Counted from the stretch's first letter, positions 49,801-58,830 are shown. The stretch: DNA of 64,000 bases from Hydractinia symbiolongicarpus (GCF_029227915.1 NC_079878.1:18416001-18480000), one strand, 5' to 3'. Notes: a model not told the origin generated them from the letters alone. Made by a program: numbers and translations.

Positions 49801-52352
49801 GAAGAAACATATGTATCGAAATACAGGACTTTATTTTAAACATCTTAATTTAGTAAATATTATTAATTGTGGTGCAAAAGTATTTCATCAAATGGTTTAC
49901 TGAGCTGACAGTCGTAGGTTTCTTTGCGTGGACTAATTTTTGTAAGGACACATTTAAAGTTTTATGTCTAGTGTACTGGCTGTGGTTGACTAAAAAGGAT
50001 TAAAGTTTTTACATGTTAGAGATAAAATACTAAACATAATAGGATATAATAGAAAGAAAATAGAACTATTGCAATAATTCTAAAGGCATAAATTTTACTG
50101 TGTTATTTAAAATTGGACGGTCACGCTCAATTAATGAGCTCTCCACCAGAGTAAGTTTAAAATCATTAGACTCTTCTGCAAGTATTGAGAAGTTGTGAAA
50201 GGATGCTGGAGAGTGATTACAAAACATCAAATGTTCGAGAACGGTACTGGCCTGGGGACCAAGTTTAACGCGTTTACCTGTAAGTGCAGAAATACCTAAA
50301 TGCTCAGACATACGGACTTTAAAATGGCGTTTTGTTTTGCTATAATAAGTGGCTTTGCAGCCACTACACTAAAAGCAGTAAACGAGTCCGGAGCGTAACG
50401 ATTCGGGCATTCTGTCCTTAAGGCAAAGCAGCTACGTAGCTTCCTCTTGGAAAAAAATATAAGTTTAACACAATGCGCCAATTTCTGGTTAAACCAACGG
50501 TGCAAACGTTTTCTAATTTGTAAGGAAATTTTTCCTAAAAAAGGTAAAACAAGGACTAACTCTTTCTTAGGATCAAGGGACACTTCTTTCTTCGGTTCGT
50601 AATTTCTGCTCTTGAAGATTGAGACAGAATTCAAAAACCTAAAGGCGTTGGCGAAAGCTTGCTGAAAGATATATTTTGGATATGTCGTAAATTTCGTCGT
50701 TTGCTCTACCAACAAGGATTAAAGTTGCCAGACCTGATTCTCACTGTACTTAAGCTTTCCTGTAACATTAATTTGGCTATGTAGATTGTGCCAAATATTA
50801 TTTTCCTTCCAATCAAAGACAAGAACAGTTTGAGGTTTTTCCGTCGAATAACAAAATTTAAGTATATGTTAGAAGCTAATATTACCAAAACTATAACGGA
50901 TTATCTCGCATGTTTGATAGGCTGTGTGTTTAATTATTTAAGGAAGACAGACATCGTTTAAGTAGTCAGAATGAATTAAGTAGTAGTCTAATGCCAGGCA
51001 TTAACCCTACTTATGAAAATTTTCCAGGTCGAGCTTATCAACATTTGGCCTAAAAAGATAATGACAAGCTCATTTGATTTAAAATTTTCTTAGCATGTGC
51101 ATTGGTTGTGTAGAAATGACTTTGCTCAAAAAATGTCAATAGAAAAATGTAATTTTTCTTCGTTATATGGTAAATTTGTTATTTTCTTTGAAAAGGGTCA
51201 TCGCCCCATCATTCTGAAACTCAGAAAGTATAGCTATTACGAATTCATTTATATTGGCCTGAAAGCTCCCCATAATACCGTTCAAGTCAATTATCCACTT
51301 TATACTCAACTTAATGCTTTTTGATATTCACGAAATGGGTTTGAGGATGCTCAGTCATGACAATATAACCAGTACAGTGTAACTGATGAAATTCTTTGAT
51401 CATCTTTTATATGTTGTCAACTGCTTGACTGATATGTGAGAGAATTTATTTCCTAGGAAGAGAAATAACAAACCTAAAACGGTGAAAATACATTCATTCT
51501 GTAGTGTTACATCCAGCGCGCGATGCAGAGTCTCGTTAATTTTTTATCAAATCCTGAGCTACAGTTGCCATTACATTTTTTATGTTTACGGTAGCTCTTC
51601 GTGACCCCCAAATGTTTCGAGGATAATTCTTTCCACAACAGTTGGACTTATTCCGCAGTTTTAGGCAATGTTAATTTCCAGTAACTTAAAGTATCTCATA
51701 ATAACACAATCTGGCTTGATGGATTCTCGCATTCTTGCTTCTTCTTTTAAAACAAGAAGAGCTACCCAAGACAGTAATGTTTCAAGATCAGAAGGAGACA
51801 TATAGTATTGAAAAAACCGTTTATGATCATATAGTTTTAAATCCTTTATCAGTAAATGAAACTCTCTCTTCTGCTTTCGTTCTGGGTATATTTGGCGTAC
51901 CCAGAATCTATTTTTATATTTCCTACCCTTTAGTTTATTCTCCAAAGCCAAATACTTTAAAAGCTTATAATCTTTGCCTGCAATAATCAATAATAAACAA
52001 TCAATAATCTTAGCCTGAACTTTATTTTGTTGTTTACATTGTAATGGCGCTTTTGGCACCATTTTCCAAGTGAAAATAAAATGTATTTGGCGTAGCGGAG
52101 ACGTCCATTGCGCTGAACTCTGAGCGTGGAATATCACGCGTAGTGAAAATCCTGCTTAATACCCGTTTTTGTAACTCGACCATTTCGTCGACTCATTTCG
52201 TCGAATCTAATTTTATTATTTTTAACTTTTTTTAGCTTATTTTCTGTTTGTTTTTTATCACTTAGGCTCAGCAGGAATATGTGGACATTATTGAAGATAA
52301 TGTTGATGATAGTCACAAAAACGTTCACAGTGCAGCTACGCTACTGGCTCAG
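28101..52352 (+). CDS. STX17: Syntaxin-17 homologue (partial, six exons)
   Basis: Autophagosomal/ER Qa-SNARE. Six exons join in frame with GT-AG borders: 28101-28232, 28321-28386, 28614-28821, 31457-31647, 41250-41300, 52266-52352, about 245 codons. The N-terminal part (RFEPTLRTSLQVVIPMNLERL, INASRTAQQLQATIRDL, LISPMKHEALAAFHEFSLLQ) follows vertebrate syntaxin-17. WDQLRD, DLMELNGLVNDFSAEVH and AQQEYVDIIEDNVDD match the linker and SNARE region. The start is ATG at 28101, after a possible 5' UTR acceptor. The characteristic glycine-rich double membrane hairpin is not found up to 64 kb, so the last exon probably lies downstream. Introns 4 and 5 (9.6 and 11 kb) are full of transposons. Known role, from the family: autophagosome-lysosome fusion. 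No break is visible in the exons. Confidence 0.88.
29563..31104. mobile_element. 1.54-kb non-autonomous TIR element, ATCGTTTCA-rich
   Basis: Ends are AGGGTTCGTCTCCGAGATCG and, inverted, AGGGATCGCCTCCAAGATCG, both followed by TTTCA. Both subterminal zones are built of many ATCGTTTCA motifs (29580-29870 and 30880-31030). This density of subterminal motif is typical of transposase-binding arrays. No transposase frame, no clear target duplication. It lies in STX17 intron 3. Confidence 0.75.
30030..30615 (+). repeat. 54-bp tandem repeat (about 11 units)
   Basis: Units of about 54 bp with TTTTAAAATGCGATCTAAAA and GCATTTCTATCGCCG, ending TTCGTTCTTAAAC/A, occupy the centre of the TIR element. Variation is moderate. 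Confidence 0.9.
31457..31647 (+). CDS. STX17: STX17 exon 4
   Basis: Acceptor TTTTTTAG, donor GAT|GTAAGT. The single base left by exon 3 completes a Glu codon, so the phase agrees. It encodes the linker with ATSEKDLDEFAELS and CHSWDQLRD, the latter aligning with the pre-SNARE tryptophan region. Confidence 0.85.
31680..31698 (+). repeat. Poly(G) tract of 19 bases
   Basis: Uninterrupted G run 33 bases after the exon 4 donor of STX17, preceded by TTTTTTATTGAT. On the transcript it could form a G-quadruplex. Confidence 0.95.
31766..33131. mobile_element. Mutator-like MITE, 1.37 kb
   Basis: The ten bases AAGCTGATCC occur on both sides (31756-31765 and 33132-33141) as a direct repeat. Between them are inverted termini of about 140 bp, starting near ACTAAAGTAGGAACCAGCAG and, inverted, ACTAAAAGTAGGAACGAGCA. 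The termini consist of short repeats of AGTAACCAACAGAGAACCA. Long TIRs and a 10-bp duplication suit the Mutator superfamily. No transposase. The right end resembles a block in the KDZ right arm. Confidence 0.75.
33142..34523. other. STX17 intron sequence, nothing identified
   Basis: Several short open frames without recognisable domains; no repeat boundaries seen. Confidence 0.35.
34524..35877 (-). pseudogene. Truncated LINE: reverse transcriptase to C-terminus
   Basis: Minus-strand fragment of a non-LTR retrotransposon. It begins in the RT domain (NYRGLKLVDQVMKVIERVID, FGFVPGRGTTN) and continues with a first catalytic segment (FVDLEKAFDRVP) in a shifted frame, VHQGSVLSPLLFVLVLEALS, and the catalytic YADD box near 35365. 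A zinc-finger of PHD-like spacing (C-x2-C, C-x2-C, H-x2-C, C-x2-C) follows near 35045-35190, then the tail RLYKACVRSVMLYGSETWAVKQ and WLGHLERM. Frame changes, and stops at two Trp-like positions near 35545-35590, show it is dead. No 5' part and no 3' microsatellite tail. Confidence 0.88.
36212..37560 (+). pseudogene. Polinton-type DNA polymerase B relic (N-terminal part)
   Basis: Blocks in changing plus-strand frames resemble the N-terminal region and the start of the polymerase found in Polinton/adinto-like elements: HIDMRVKVVYSFSC (36460), GCGSLPDWLRR (36760), PTKLVDMKDIAKHF (36951), and DGYEQQTNAVYEYHGCKWHG (37400-37460; the last W is reached after a frame change). The last block is the most diagnostic for this protein-primed type of DNA polymerase. 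Many stops and frameshifts; catalytic polymerase motifs are absent, so it is a truncated and decayed copy. Composition is less AT-rich than its surroundings. It is probably an old virus-like transposon copy in STX17 intron 4. No other Polinton gene or end was found next to it. Confidence 0.7.
37604..37641 (+). repeat. G-rich tract
   Basis: Runs of up to 14 G interrupted by CA and A, again a possible quadruplex former, right after the polymerase relic. Confidence 0.9.
37650..40790. other. STX17 intron sequence, nothing identified
   Basis: AT-rich with scattered short frames. At about 40038-40055 there are under three CCCTAA units, too short to be called telomeric. Confidence 0.35.
40795..41100 (+). 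repeat. Tandem repeat, about 72 bp x 4
   Basis: AAGACTAATTCAGAATCCTT-like units at 40800, 40873, 40944 and 41021 with TGTAAGATNTTTGTGAGAAC following. The units contain partly palindromic AAGATCTT motifs. It ends about 150 bp before STX17 exon 5. Confidence 0.7.
41250..41300 (+). CDS. STX17: STX17 exon 5 (17 codons)
   Basis: Acceptor TTTTTATAG, donor CAT|GTGAGT. It encodes DLMELNGLVNDFSAEVH, the start of the SNARE helix. Recognised by phase and similarity despite its size. Confidence 0.82.
41371..42076. mobile_element. Probable TIR element (decayed)
   Basis: CTGCCCCTCTTAATTAAGC at the left resembles the inverse of the right end (CTGCCCCTGCGCGTTCAATT read inward), and both sides go on with related ATGCTCCC / GTGCCCCC stretches. 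Similarity is partial. No transposase recognised inside. Confidence 0.4.
42590..42860 (+). repeat. Dispersed repeat, copy 1 (TGACGTCA-containing)
   Basis: Shares an ordered series of motifs with 45285-45520: TGACGTCA, GACCACCTG, GGAATGGACGGATTGTTGAC then GTCATCAAAAA, CATGATCCTATACATTTTCT, GATCAGCGTTTCAA. The copies are diverged. Confidence 0.75.
42861..45284. other. Intron sequence with partial repeats, no gene
   Basis: Long T-rich stretches; partial copies of the GATCCTATACATT repeat at 42968, 44691 and 44907. No coding frame supported. Confidence 0.4.
45285..45520 (+). repeat. Dispersed repeat, copy 2
   Basis: Same order of motifs as 42590-42860. Further partial copies with GATCCTATACATT occur near 42968, 44691 and 44907. 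Confidence 0.75.
45709..45933 (-). CDS. Virus-like module gene A (74 codons)
   Basis: Starts ATGAAC at 45933, a compact frame containing RGEWPLGVTNLEHQDLYAST and KVPTNLLTDPVNVNWEPW. No family name can be given. It is divergent from the next gene and, like the rest of the module (to about 47.6 kb), has markedly higher GC than the surrounding intron, indicating foreign origin. The start context AAACAAACATGAAC is shared with gene D at 47626. The frame is intact over its length, but what should follow downstream is missing or very short. Confidence 0.5.
   Translation of the reverse strand: MNIYSYNPRAKYKSNRGEWPLGVTNLEHQDLYASTTQHISVTFLQFTKYPIKVPTNLLTDPVNVNWEPWIIGST
45957..46671 (+). CDS. Virus-like module gene B
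   Basis: An open frame of about 205 codons from a GTG at 46054. The same frame is open further upstream to about 45957 (YREPYDIWGLPRAG), so the true start is unclear and may have been lost. No transmembrane segment; mixed alpha/beta-like composition; it ends near LTDEHHHDKNVLFVGITMHL, resembling the C-terminal part of structural proteins predicted in Polinton-like elements, but this is weak. It overlaps the ATG of gene C by a few bases, suggesting a compact viral-style arrangement. No internal stop in 205 codons. Confidence 0.5.
46655..47301 (+). pseudogene. Virus-like module gene C, three in-frame stops
   Basis: From ATG at 46655 a single frame runs to 47299 apart from stops near 46703, 46778 and 47163. 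All three look like single-base changes from Gln, Glu or Lys codons. The order is a short N-terminus with Pro/Ser, a charged helix, a hydrophobic glycine-rich segment of two likely membrane helices (LLAVSVITSGVGIGC and VPLAVAMGGITIAVGLG), and a long charged coiled-coil-like helix (RKHERIRLLAETKLHSIVDL, EFSLIMQEKQKYMV). I recognise this as a recurrent family in invertebrate mobile elements, but its function is unknown. Its similarity to membrane-hairpin proteins is general only; it is not the missing STX17 exon. Confidence 0.6.
47357..47626 (-). pseudogene. Virus-like module gene D, SAP-like N-terminus
   Basis: ATG at 47626. The N-terminus (MNVPEL, stop, KEAKALEIRNYSTMNRGPLL) has the spacing of a SAP-type DNA-binding helix pair, with a TAA in the seventh codon. 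The rest is charged and includes a Cys pair (CEPC) and ends DRYTGEVL. SAP-like proteins of this kind often occur in Polinton-like elements, so D supports a virus-like origin for the module. It converges on gene C. The stop makes it a likely pseudogene. Confidence 0.55.
47630..50065. other. STX17 intron sequence, nothing identified
   Basis: No coding frame supported. A (CA)n stretch is at about 48420. Confidence 0.35.
50066..50700 (-). pseudogene. Penelope-like element, C-terminal RT/GIY-YIG fragment
   Basis: Two overlapping minus frames (50715-50296 and 50311-50066) together give the C-terminal end of a Penelope-like polyprotein: LVLVLPFLGKISLQIRKRLH, CVKLIFFSKRKLRS, then in the shifted frame VYCF, stop, CSGCKATYYSKTKRHF, and MSEHLGISALTGKR, NFSILAEESNDFKLTL and ESSLIERDRPILNNTV. 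The GIY-YIG endonuclease block is degraded (YYSKT where YIGKT is expected), and there is a stop and a frame change. No upstream RT palm was found. It lies in STX17 intron 5. Confidence 0.78.
51590..52137 (-). pseudogene. PIF/Harbinger transposase fragment (HARBI1-like N-terminus)
   Basis: The minus frame contains RFWVRQIYPERKQKREFHLL, the FFQYYMSPSDLETLLSWVA block and RMRESIKPDCVIMRYF, the order of the HARBI1 N-terminal helices. A stop at 51661 is followed in another frame by a piece like the next helix (about 51600-51655). The DDE nuclease core is absent. It ends about 130 bases upstream of STX17 exon 6. Confidence 0.72.
52266..52352 (+). CDS. STX17: STX17 exon 6, SNARE helix
   Basis: Acceptor CTTAG, donor CAG|GTAATT. 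29 codons starting AQQEYVDIIEDNVDD, the central layer region of a Qa-SNARE (the Gln in AQQ fits the Q-layer neighbourhood). Phase 0 at both ends. Confidence 0.82.
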
Positions 52353-54698
52353 GTAATTAGTTGAGTAACAATAAAACAAACATTTTGCTAACTAATTTGT
52401 TGGCTGACGATAACCTTTTCCGATTGGGAATGGCTGCTTTAGAAATACCGATCCTGCCTAAATTATCAGCTCAGTTCCTCTTCCTCGCTGATGTGTAAAC
52501 CATACGTAGACACATAAGACACGATGGCTTAGCCAGGACACTTAGCATAACACCCAGAAAAAAATTACGCTGGCTCACAAATGAATTGCTGCGGTCAGAA
52601 TGCTGACCGCGTTTTTGATTGGGCACTTCTATCGTTTTTTGCTCGCATGACTATTATCGGGAAAACCCTTTTCTTCTTTAATGTTATGAGGGAGAATGGT
52701 CTTATACTCACCCAAACAAACATGATTAATTCCCAAATTATTTAGGAAGGTAAGATTTGGCTACACTTCCTTTGTATCCAGTGGGTGATTTTAATTTGGG
52801 GTTTGCTCTGAGAAATTATTTTGTGTTTATTCCTAGATTTGAATCGGGAATTTGCTTTGGCACATTCGTTTGCATCTAAGCTTTCGTATAAAAAATAGAT
52901 TTTGATATCCTCGAAGATAGCTTGTTAACGAGCGAAATAATTGTTATGGTATCAGACAAATTGCACAATCATTAATTAGGCAGAAGTGCTTAGTGAGGAA
53001 AGCAAGTTGTCCACCTAAAAATGTTTTGTTATCATGAACAACTTGTTACAAAATAATATGACAGGCAGCAAAAAAGATTAACATATTTCCATTGCGTTGT
53101 GTCTATTTAAAAAAGAATGTTTAATGTGAAAGTATCCAGTTTCATTTTTTTTATTATGGAGGAAGGGTTGATGTATGTAGGATTGTTTTTAATTCTACTT
53201 ACACACCTCATCTTTCTCTGTGTTAATAATAGCTGTATTCTGTCTACCTATTAAAAGCGTGTTAGCTAATTTTGAAGTTACAGATATCAAATGCGATATA
53301 TTTTTACCGACTTTGTTGTGATCACTCGCATGTAGTTAGTCAATCACAAGCCCTTATTCTTATGAATAACCAATTAAAGATTTTTACAGTCTTGGCATGC
53401 CGATGAAGCCATTATGAGTAAGACTGTTTTGATTTTGGAAGTTGGTCATGTTTAGTGTTAGGTTTGGACGTCTATTTTTGACTTCACTTAATTTGCCACA
53501 TGCTGTTTTCCTCCGGATGTACGGCACGGTTTACATGAACCTAAGTGCTCAAACTGACGCTCAACCGCAGGAAAGCTTTATCATTGTAAGCGTTCCACTG
53601 AATCTTTAGAAACAACGTATACCTGTACTAAAGCTTCCAACCCATTTGTACAATATTGGTTACCTGCACTTAAGCACTCAACCTAGCGTTTAATGTTTCA
53701 TTACTGGTGACTTGAGCCGTATAGGATGATATATACTTACAAGTGGGGGGACACTTTGTCCCTCGTGTGTACAGGCTTGTTAGAAGCATTTATGATTGAG
53801 ATGAGTTAATTCATAGGTCAGAAGTAAAAAAAACTGAGTAGCATGTTTTTCTATTATGGGCGTTGTCCCTGGATGACGTTAAAAGTATGAAAATCAGGGG
53901 GTAAAGCTTACATAAAACTTGTTTCATTTTTGTGTGAATGTATTCAAAAAGCCCTCTAGTTTTTATTATTTGTTTGGATCACTACTGGCCTGATTTAAAA
54001 GACACCATTACATTCAATGACTGATATAAAATTGTAATTGTCATTCCAGAAACAATACCTCGTGCTTGTAACCCCCTAGAAATAGTAAAATGATAGTCAA
54101 AAGCCCATTTCTGCGAAAAAAAAGGTTTTGAAAAGTATTTTAAACGTTGAAAAAATATTATATACTATAGAAAATGGAAATATCATTAAGCAAAATCTAA
54201 CCATTCGTCACGGGCGTCGGTTTTTGCACAATCTACACATTTGCACAAGTCTGTGCACCAAATTTTTTTTTACACTTACATCGATTGTTAACGCAAAAAC
54301 AACAGTTCCAGAAGTGCCATGGGAGCAGGTAAGTTGTCAGTCGTAATGGGTGTCAACCCCGAATCAACATCTTCCCATCCATAATTAACTTGAAGGTAAA
54401 GAGAAGCGAAATTGTGCTAGAATCAACAGATGTTTTATGCATTATTCGCCTTTTTATATCCTCTCTTGCCTTATTTATTGTTATTCTTTTAAGGTTTTTC
54501 TTGATTTTTATATAAGAGCTTTTTATCCTGGCCAACATTATTGTGTTATCTTCACCAATTTGATTTTTACTTAGCTACATCTGGGGGTTGTAGCTGCTGC
54601 CCGGCGCATATCAACTATATTAGGCTACTTTTAGCCTAATACGGTTGGCTACAACAAATTATTAATCAATAATTCATATGCTGAATGCATTTAGGTAC
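52353..54698. other. STX17 intron or downstream sequence
   Basis: No gene supported. At 54300-54335 a frame ends at a strong donor sequence (GAGCAG|GTAAGT), but no convincing acceptor or homology makes it an exon. Confidence 0.35.
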
Positions 54699-54962
54699 AA
54701 AATTTATATTACAGTAAAAGTTGTAGCTACAACCCTGGAAAAATATTTCGTTTTTTATGTCATAATTTCCTTTAACTGTTCCCCCTTTCTCCCAAAGTCA
54801 ATGTTGTTTACCTCTAGGTAACTGGAGTACTTCTGCAAACATCAACTAAGCCAATACGATCTTTAACATTGACTTTTATGGGAAAATGGAAACTAAAATA
54901 AAATTCCCATTATATTTCAGGATTGTAGCTGCAACTTTTACTGTAATATAAATTTTGTAACT
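54699..54962. mobile_element. MITE of about 265 bp
   Basis: TACAAAATTTATATTACAGT with following AAAAGTTGTAGCTACAA at the left pairs with the inverse at 54915-54962, about 40-bp TIRs with few mismatches. The inner part has no ORF. Confidence 0.75.
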
Positions 54963-55084
54963 TTGGGAAAGTCCAAATTTTGTTGATTCAATGATAGAAC
55001 AGTCTCCATTAACCTGTGATACTTAGGGTTTATTTTTTAACCGCAATTAATTGATTTCCGCCAGCACCACGCGGGGCGGAATCT

Positions 55085-56001
55085 TTAAAATCGGGACAAA
55101 GGGTATTTTCCAATCCGCATGAAACGCGCAGCATCCTGATAAAATTTGCTAAGGATCGAAGTACGAGCACGAAGCGAAAGGTTGTGTCGCTTGAAAAATT
55201 TTTGAGCCCAACCTCTGATGGCAATGAATGATGGATTGTGAGGTTGGACAACGTGCTTCGCTTTCTCTTGAAAGCTTATTACTGAAACTGGAAAATGCAA
55301 ATCCCGTAAAACAAAAACCCACTTTAACAGTTGATCTTCTAATTCGGCAGGATAAGTTAACGGTCTACCAGCTCCAGGAAGATTACATTTGCTGGATAGC
55401 TTTTTGTTATCGGGTAGCGGGCGAGTATTGACTATTCCTCGGACTGTTGACTCATTGATATCAAATGCCCGTGCAGTGTTGGCAAAGCTGCCACTAACAG
55501 AATAGTGCAAGCGAATTTCTGCTTTCTTCTTTTGGGTGAAGCGTTTCCGGGTTTTGGAAGGTGGGTCAGGGTTGAGCGATGCAAGTGACGTGAAGTGAAC
55601 GTGTAATAACTGCTCATAACATTGTGTGAAATTTACAATTTCGTGGAAGTCATGATACTTTTCCATCAAATGCTGAAACTGTTCCGACCGGAGTACCTTT
55701 TGATGGTCTACCAACGACGCGTTTCTTTGAAGGGGGTGGGAATCCTGAGGTCCCTAAGGAAAAATAATAAAACAGTTCATTATAACGTCTCGAAAAACAA
55801 CATCAGGCTTTAACATGTTTGATACAAAAAGAAGTCAAAGTAATCATAAACACAGGAAAAGAGTTTCCTCCTGTTCAAATAACATCATCCATTTCGCTTT
55901 CATCCACGGGTTTCAGAAAACTTGAAATCTTCACTTGTTTGAGTGACACACTTGTAGCAGGCCGTTTATTAAAATAATTTTGAATCTTAGTTTGTGAAGC
56001 C
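55085..56001 (-). pseudogene. Pogo-like transposase, N-terminal part (copy 1)
   Basis: A possible first exon starts at ATG 56001 (MASQTKIQNYFNKRPATSVS, about 42 codons). After the acceptor TTCCTTAG at about 55753 come PPPSKKRVVGRPSK and, after a frame change, KKKAEIRLHYSVSGSFANTA, INESTVRGIV, GAGRPLTYPAELEDQLLKWV and IRGWAQKFFKRHNLSLRART. These are the helix-turn-helix and CENP-B-type DNA-binding domains of a pogo-type transposase. The DDE domain is missing, so the copy is truncated and inactive. A HIRAN-like gene starts head to head 175 bases away. Confidence 0.78.
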
Positions 56002-56175
56002 ATTTTCACGTGTCTCTTGCTTTGAAAAGCTGATGAGAATAATAGCGAGAAAAAAATCAAAAAATCGCAACATTCGAAACATGTGAAAAATCCAGACATT
56101 CGAAACGGAAAAACATTCGATTCGAAGCATAAAAATTCATTTACATTCGAAACACAACATTCATCGTTACACAAC

Positions 56176-56672
56176 ATGGAAAACTTGTCAAAGATTTGCT
56201 TCAGAGAACTTCTGCTAAATGCAAACGATCTACCCATTATGATAGAAAAGGAATTGTCTACGGATTGTTGTGTCAGAAGCCATCATGTATACCAGAGTGA
56301 ATGGGAAGCGAAAGTGGACAGCAAGCTAACAGTCTGCCATGAAACACGACCTGGTGCATTTGTCGAAGATACGCAATGGCGTTGGCGTTGAAATACAGCG
56401 GTGTAACTGTGGGGCACGTACCAAAGTTCTTGTCAAAAATTACGTACTTTTACATAACGAATGGTGGTAAGCTTTTTGTGAGAATAACTGGGAAGAAGAA
56501 ATTTTTAAAAAACCTTCCTCAAGGAGGAATGGAGCTCCCAGCCTTGTACATATTCAAGTCGAAGAATTCAGAGATTCATTAAAAATTACCAGGCCTTGTT
56601 GCGAAAGTTTTTAATGAGTACAAAGATGCAAGGGAACGTGCAACGAAGGCAAACAAGAACAAGAAGAAATAG
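56176..56672 (+). pseudogene. HIRAN-like protein (copy 1)
   Basis: From ATG 56176 the frame holds CCVRSHHVYQSEWEAKVDSK. A single-base frame change near 56370 leads to YSGVTVGHVPKFLSK, FYITNGGKLFVRITGKKKFL, NLPQGGMELPALYIFKS. A TAA at 56580 interrupts a basic tail (ARERATKANKNKKK) that ends at 56672. The V-x-GHVP, GG and PQGG-x-E-x-P elements fit the HIRAN-like fold, associated with recognition of DNA ends or single strands. It is divergent from the pogo-like gene. Two disruptions make this copy a pseudogene. Confidence 0.7.
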
Positions 56673-56689
56673 CTTTGTAAAAAAATTAT

Positions 56690-56865
56690 TTTGAAAAAAA
56701 ATTAAGGAAAATTTTTTTTGAGCGGATTAGTTTATTTGCGCGGGTTGACCGTGCTCAAAAGTTTGTAATTTATCGCTTCTAATTATTTTTGCGGGGCGGT
56801 TAAAATAATTATTTTTACTGGCGCGTTAAATTAGAATAATTACGGTAACCAGTGGCGACTCTCTC
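56690..56865. repeat. AT/GCG-rich short-repeat zone
   Basis: Repeated ATTATTTTTGCGGGG-like and TTGCGCGGG motifs between the HIRAN-like gene and the Helitron relic. Possibly a transposon terminus, but no partner end was found. Confidence 0.35.
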
Positions 56866-58620
56866 ACGTTTATGAACACGTTGAAAGGAACTCCTGCATA
56901 TTGGAAACGATTTCTTTTTGAAATTTTGGCTATGGTAAAACAGCTAGGATTTCCAACGTTTTTTTATGACTTTGTCTTGTGCAGATTTTAGATGGAATGG
57001 ACTGGTTAAAATCATCACTAAATAACAAGGAAATGACATATCCGAAGAAGAAATCGACAATCTAAATTACTATCAACGAACCGAGATTCTTAACAGTAAT
57101 CCAGTTTTTTAGCAAAATCATTTGCAATACCGAGTTGAGACCTTTTTTAAAGCCATAGTTTTTAACGGACCGTTAGGGTAAACTACTACGCCATTGGAGT
57201 TTAATTCTGGTAAGAGGTAGCTCACACATCCACTCTTTATTATGGGTTGTTATGTACCGATTTTACGTAGCGATAATAAGGAAGAATATATTGCCCTTGT
57301 GGATAACATAGTTAAATGCCAGCTTCCTAGTAAAAAAAACAACCCGTTCTTCACAAACTAGTTTCGACATATCAAACACATTCTGATTCCAAATCTTGTG
57401 GTAAATATAAAAACAAGAATTCTCTAAGAAAAAAAGGGAAACACAATTAAAGATAAGGAAGACTATACTAGAAAAAGTAAAAACTTTTACATAGATTCAA
57501 ATTTGAATCCAAGATTAACAATATTCTGCATCCAGATTAACCTAATTATACCCAACCAAGTACAATTGAAGAAATTCTTTAAAGTTTAGCCATAACAACA
57601 GAGTATGAAAACGCACTGAGCATATCTCCTAATAATGGATTTTAAATGAAATTTCGAAGGCTTCCAGATCCCTGTTTTATAAATAATTATTTTACCGAAC
57701 ACTTGATGGCATGGGAAGCTAACATAGACATTCAGCCTGTACTTGATTATTATAAAGCAATGTCTTACATGTGTGCTTATTTATCTAAAGCTGAAGACGA
57801 ATCTTCAGAAGCAATGAAAAAAGCAGAATCGCAAGCATTAGAAACTGGTGATTTGAGAAGAGATATAGGGTATGTCGTAACGAGGGAGAGATTTTAAGTT
57901 TGTGACAAAACAGTACTGATATTTTTAAACGGAATATGTGGGATAGATACATGGATAGACCAAATCAAAAATTTAAAAAAGGAGATAGCCTATGTTAAAA
58001 CAAATGTGGTATACTAAGTTCTTGTCAAGCTACTCTATGAAAATAAAACCGAAACCAGAAGATAAAAATGACAGCTAACTAGAAGTACTTAGGAAATAAT
58101 AGCTGATATTCACGTGGAACCTTCTTATCCGAAAGCTCTACCTCTTATGTCCTCAAAAGAAATGTTGTCTTTACGAAAGGAAAAGTGTGTTCTAAGGTAC
58201 TATGTGCCTAGTCTAGATAAAAATCCAGAAGTGTATGCACATCGTTTGCTCCTTATGTTTTATCCTTTTCGCCAGGAAGTAGAATTGCTAAGTGAAAACT
58301 CTGTACTTACTCAGAGAAATTATTGAAAAACGGTGTATTGGAAATTATGAATACAAATAAAAGAATATGCGAAACATTCGGTGAATTTGTTGAAGAAGCA
58401 ATGATAAATTTTCACACGAATGTAAATAATCTTGATTCCTTCGCTGAACAAGTAAATGACGATGTTTTTGATGAGATGAGCTTTATAAATTACCATAGCG
58501 TTGACAAAGTTCCAAATGAAACCGAAAACGTCCCAGTTATTGGGAACAATTTTACATCGGTTAGTAAACCTGGAGTTTCCATGACGAACTCCATGAAAAA
58601 AATCGAACATTGAACGAAAC
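56866..58620 (+). pseudogene. Helitron Rep/helicase relic
   Basis: Across several frames: LKGTPAYWKRFLFEILAMVK and QLGFPTFF (56880-56965), LSCADFRWNGL (56980), LNSNPV (57090), KEEYIALVDNIVKCQLPS (57280-57330), then an open frame 57646-57897 with NNYFTEHLMAWEANIDIQPV and YKAMSYMCAYLSKAEDESSE. Further blocks are VLRYYVPSLDKNPEVYAHRL at 58190 and ICETFGEFVEEA at 58370. This is the order of a Helitron Rep protein leading into the helicase part. The catalytic HUH and double-Tyr motifs are damaged or missing, and stops are frequent. No Helitron ends (TC...CTRR with hairpin) were confirmed. Confidence 0.85.
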
Positions 58621-58696
58621 TCAAAGTCAAGTTTTTGAAGTCGTAAATGATTGGCATGTAACGCACACAATAAAAATTGAGTCAATTCACATCTTT

Positions 58697-58830
58697 CTAC
58701 GTTATAGTCAGAAATTTTCGAGACATTTTAATTTCGCGATAAAAATTTTGGGACAATTTCGCGATTTTTATTTTCGCGATTCGTTGCCTTGATTTTTTTT
58801 CGCGACATTCAATTTTCGCGAATTTCATAG
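58697..58830. repeat. Cluster of TTCGCGA motifs
   Basis: Five copies of TTCGCGA(T/A) with short AT-rich spacers, including AATTTCGCGATAAAAATTTT and its inverse forms. Possibly a transposon terminus or MITE fragment. Confidence 0.6.

Noticed and set aside
54128-54346. Exon ending GAGCAG|GTAAGT
   Set aside because: Good donor, but no convincing acceptor, homology or phase match to STX17.
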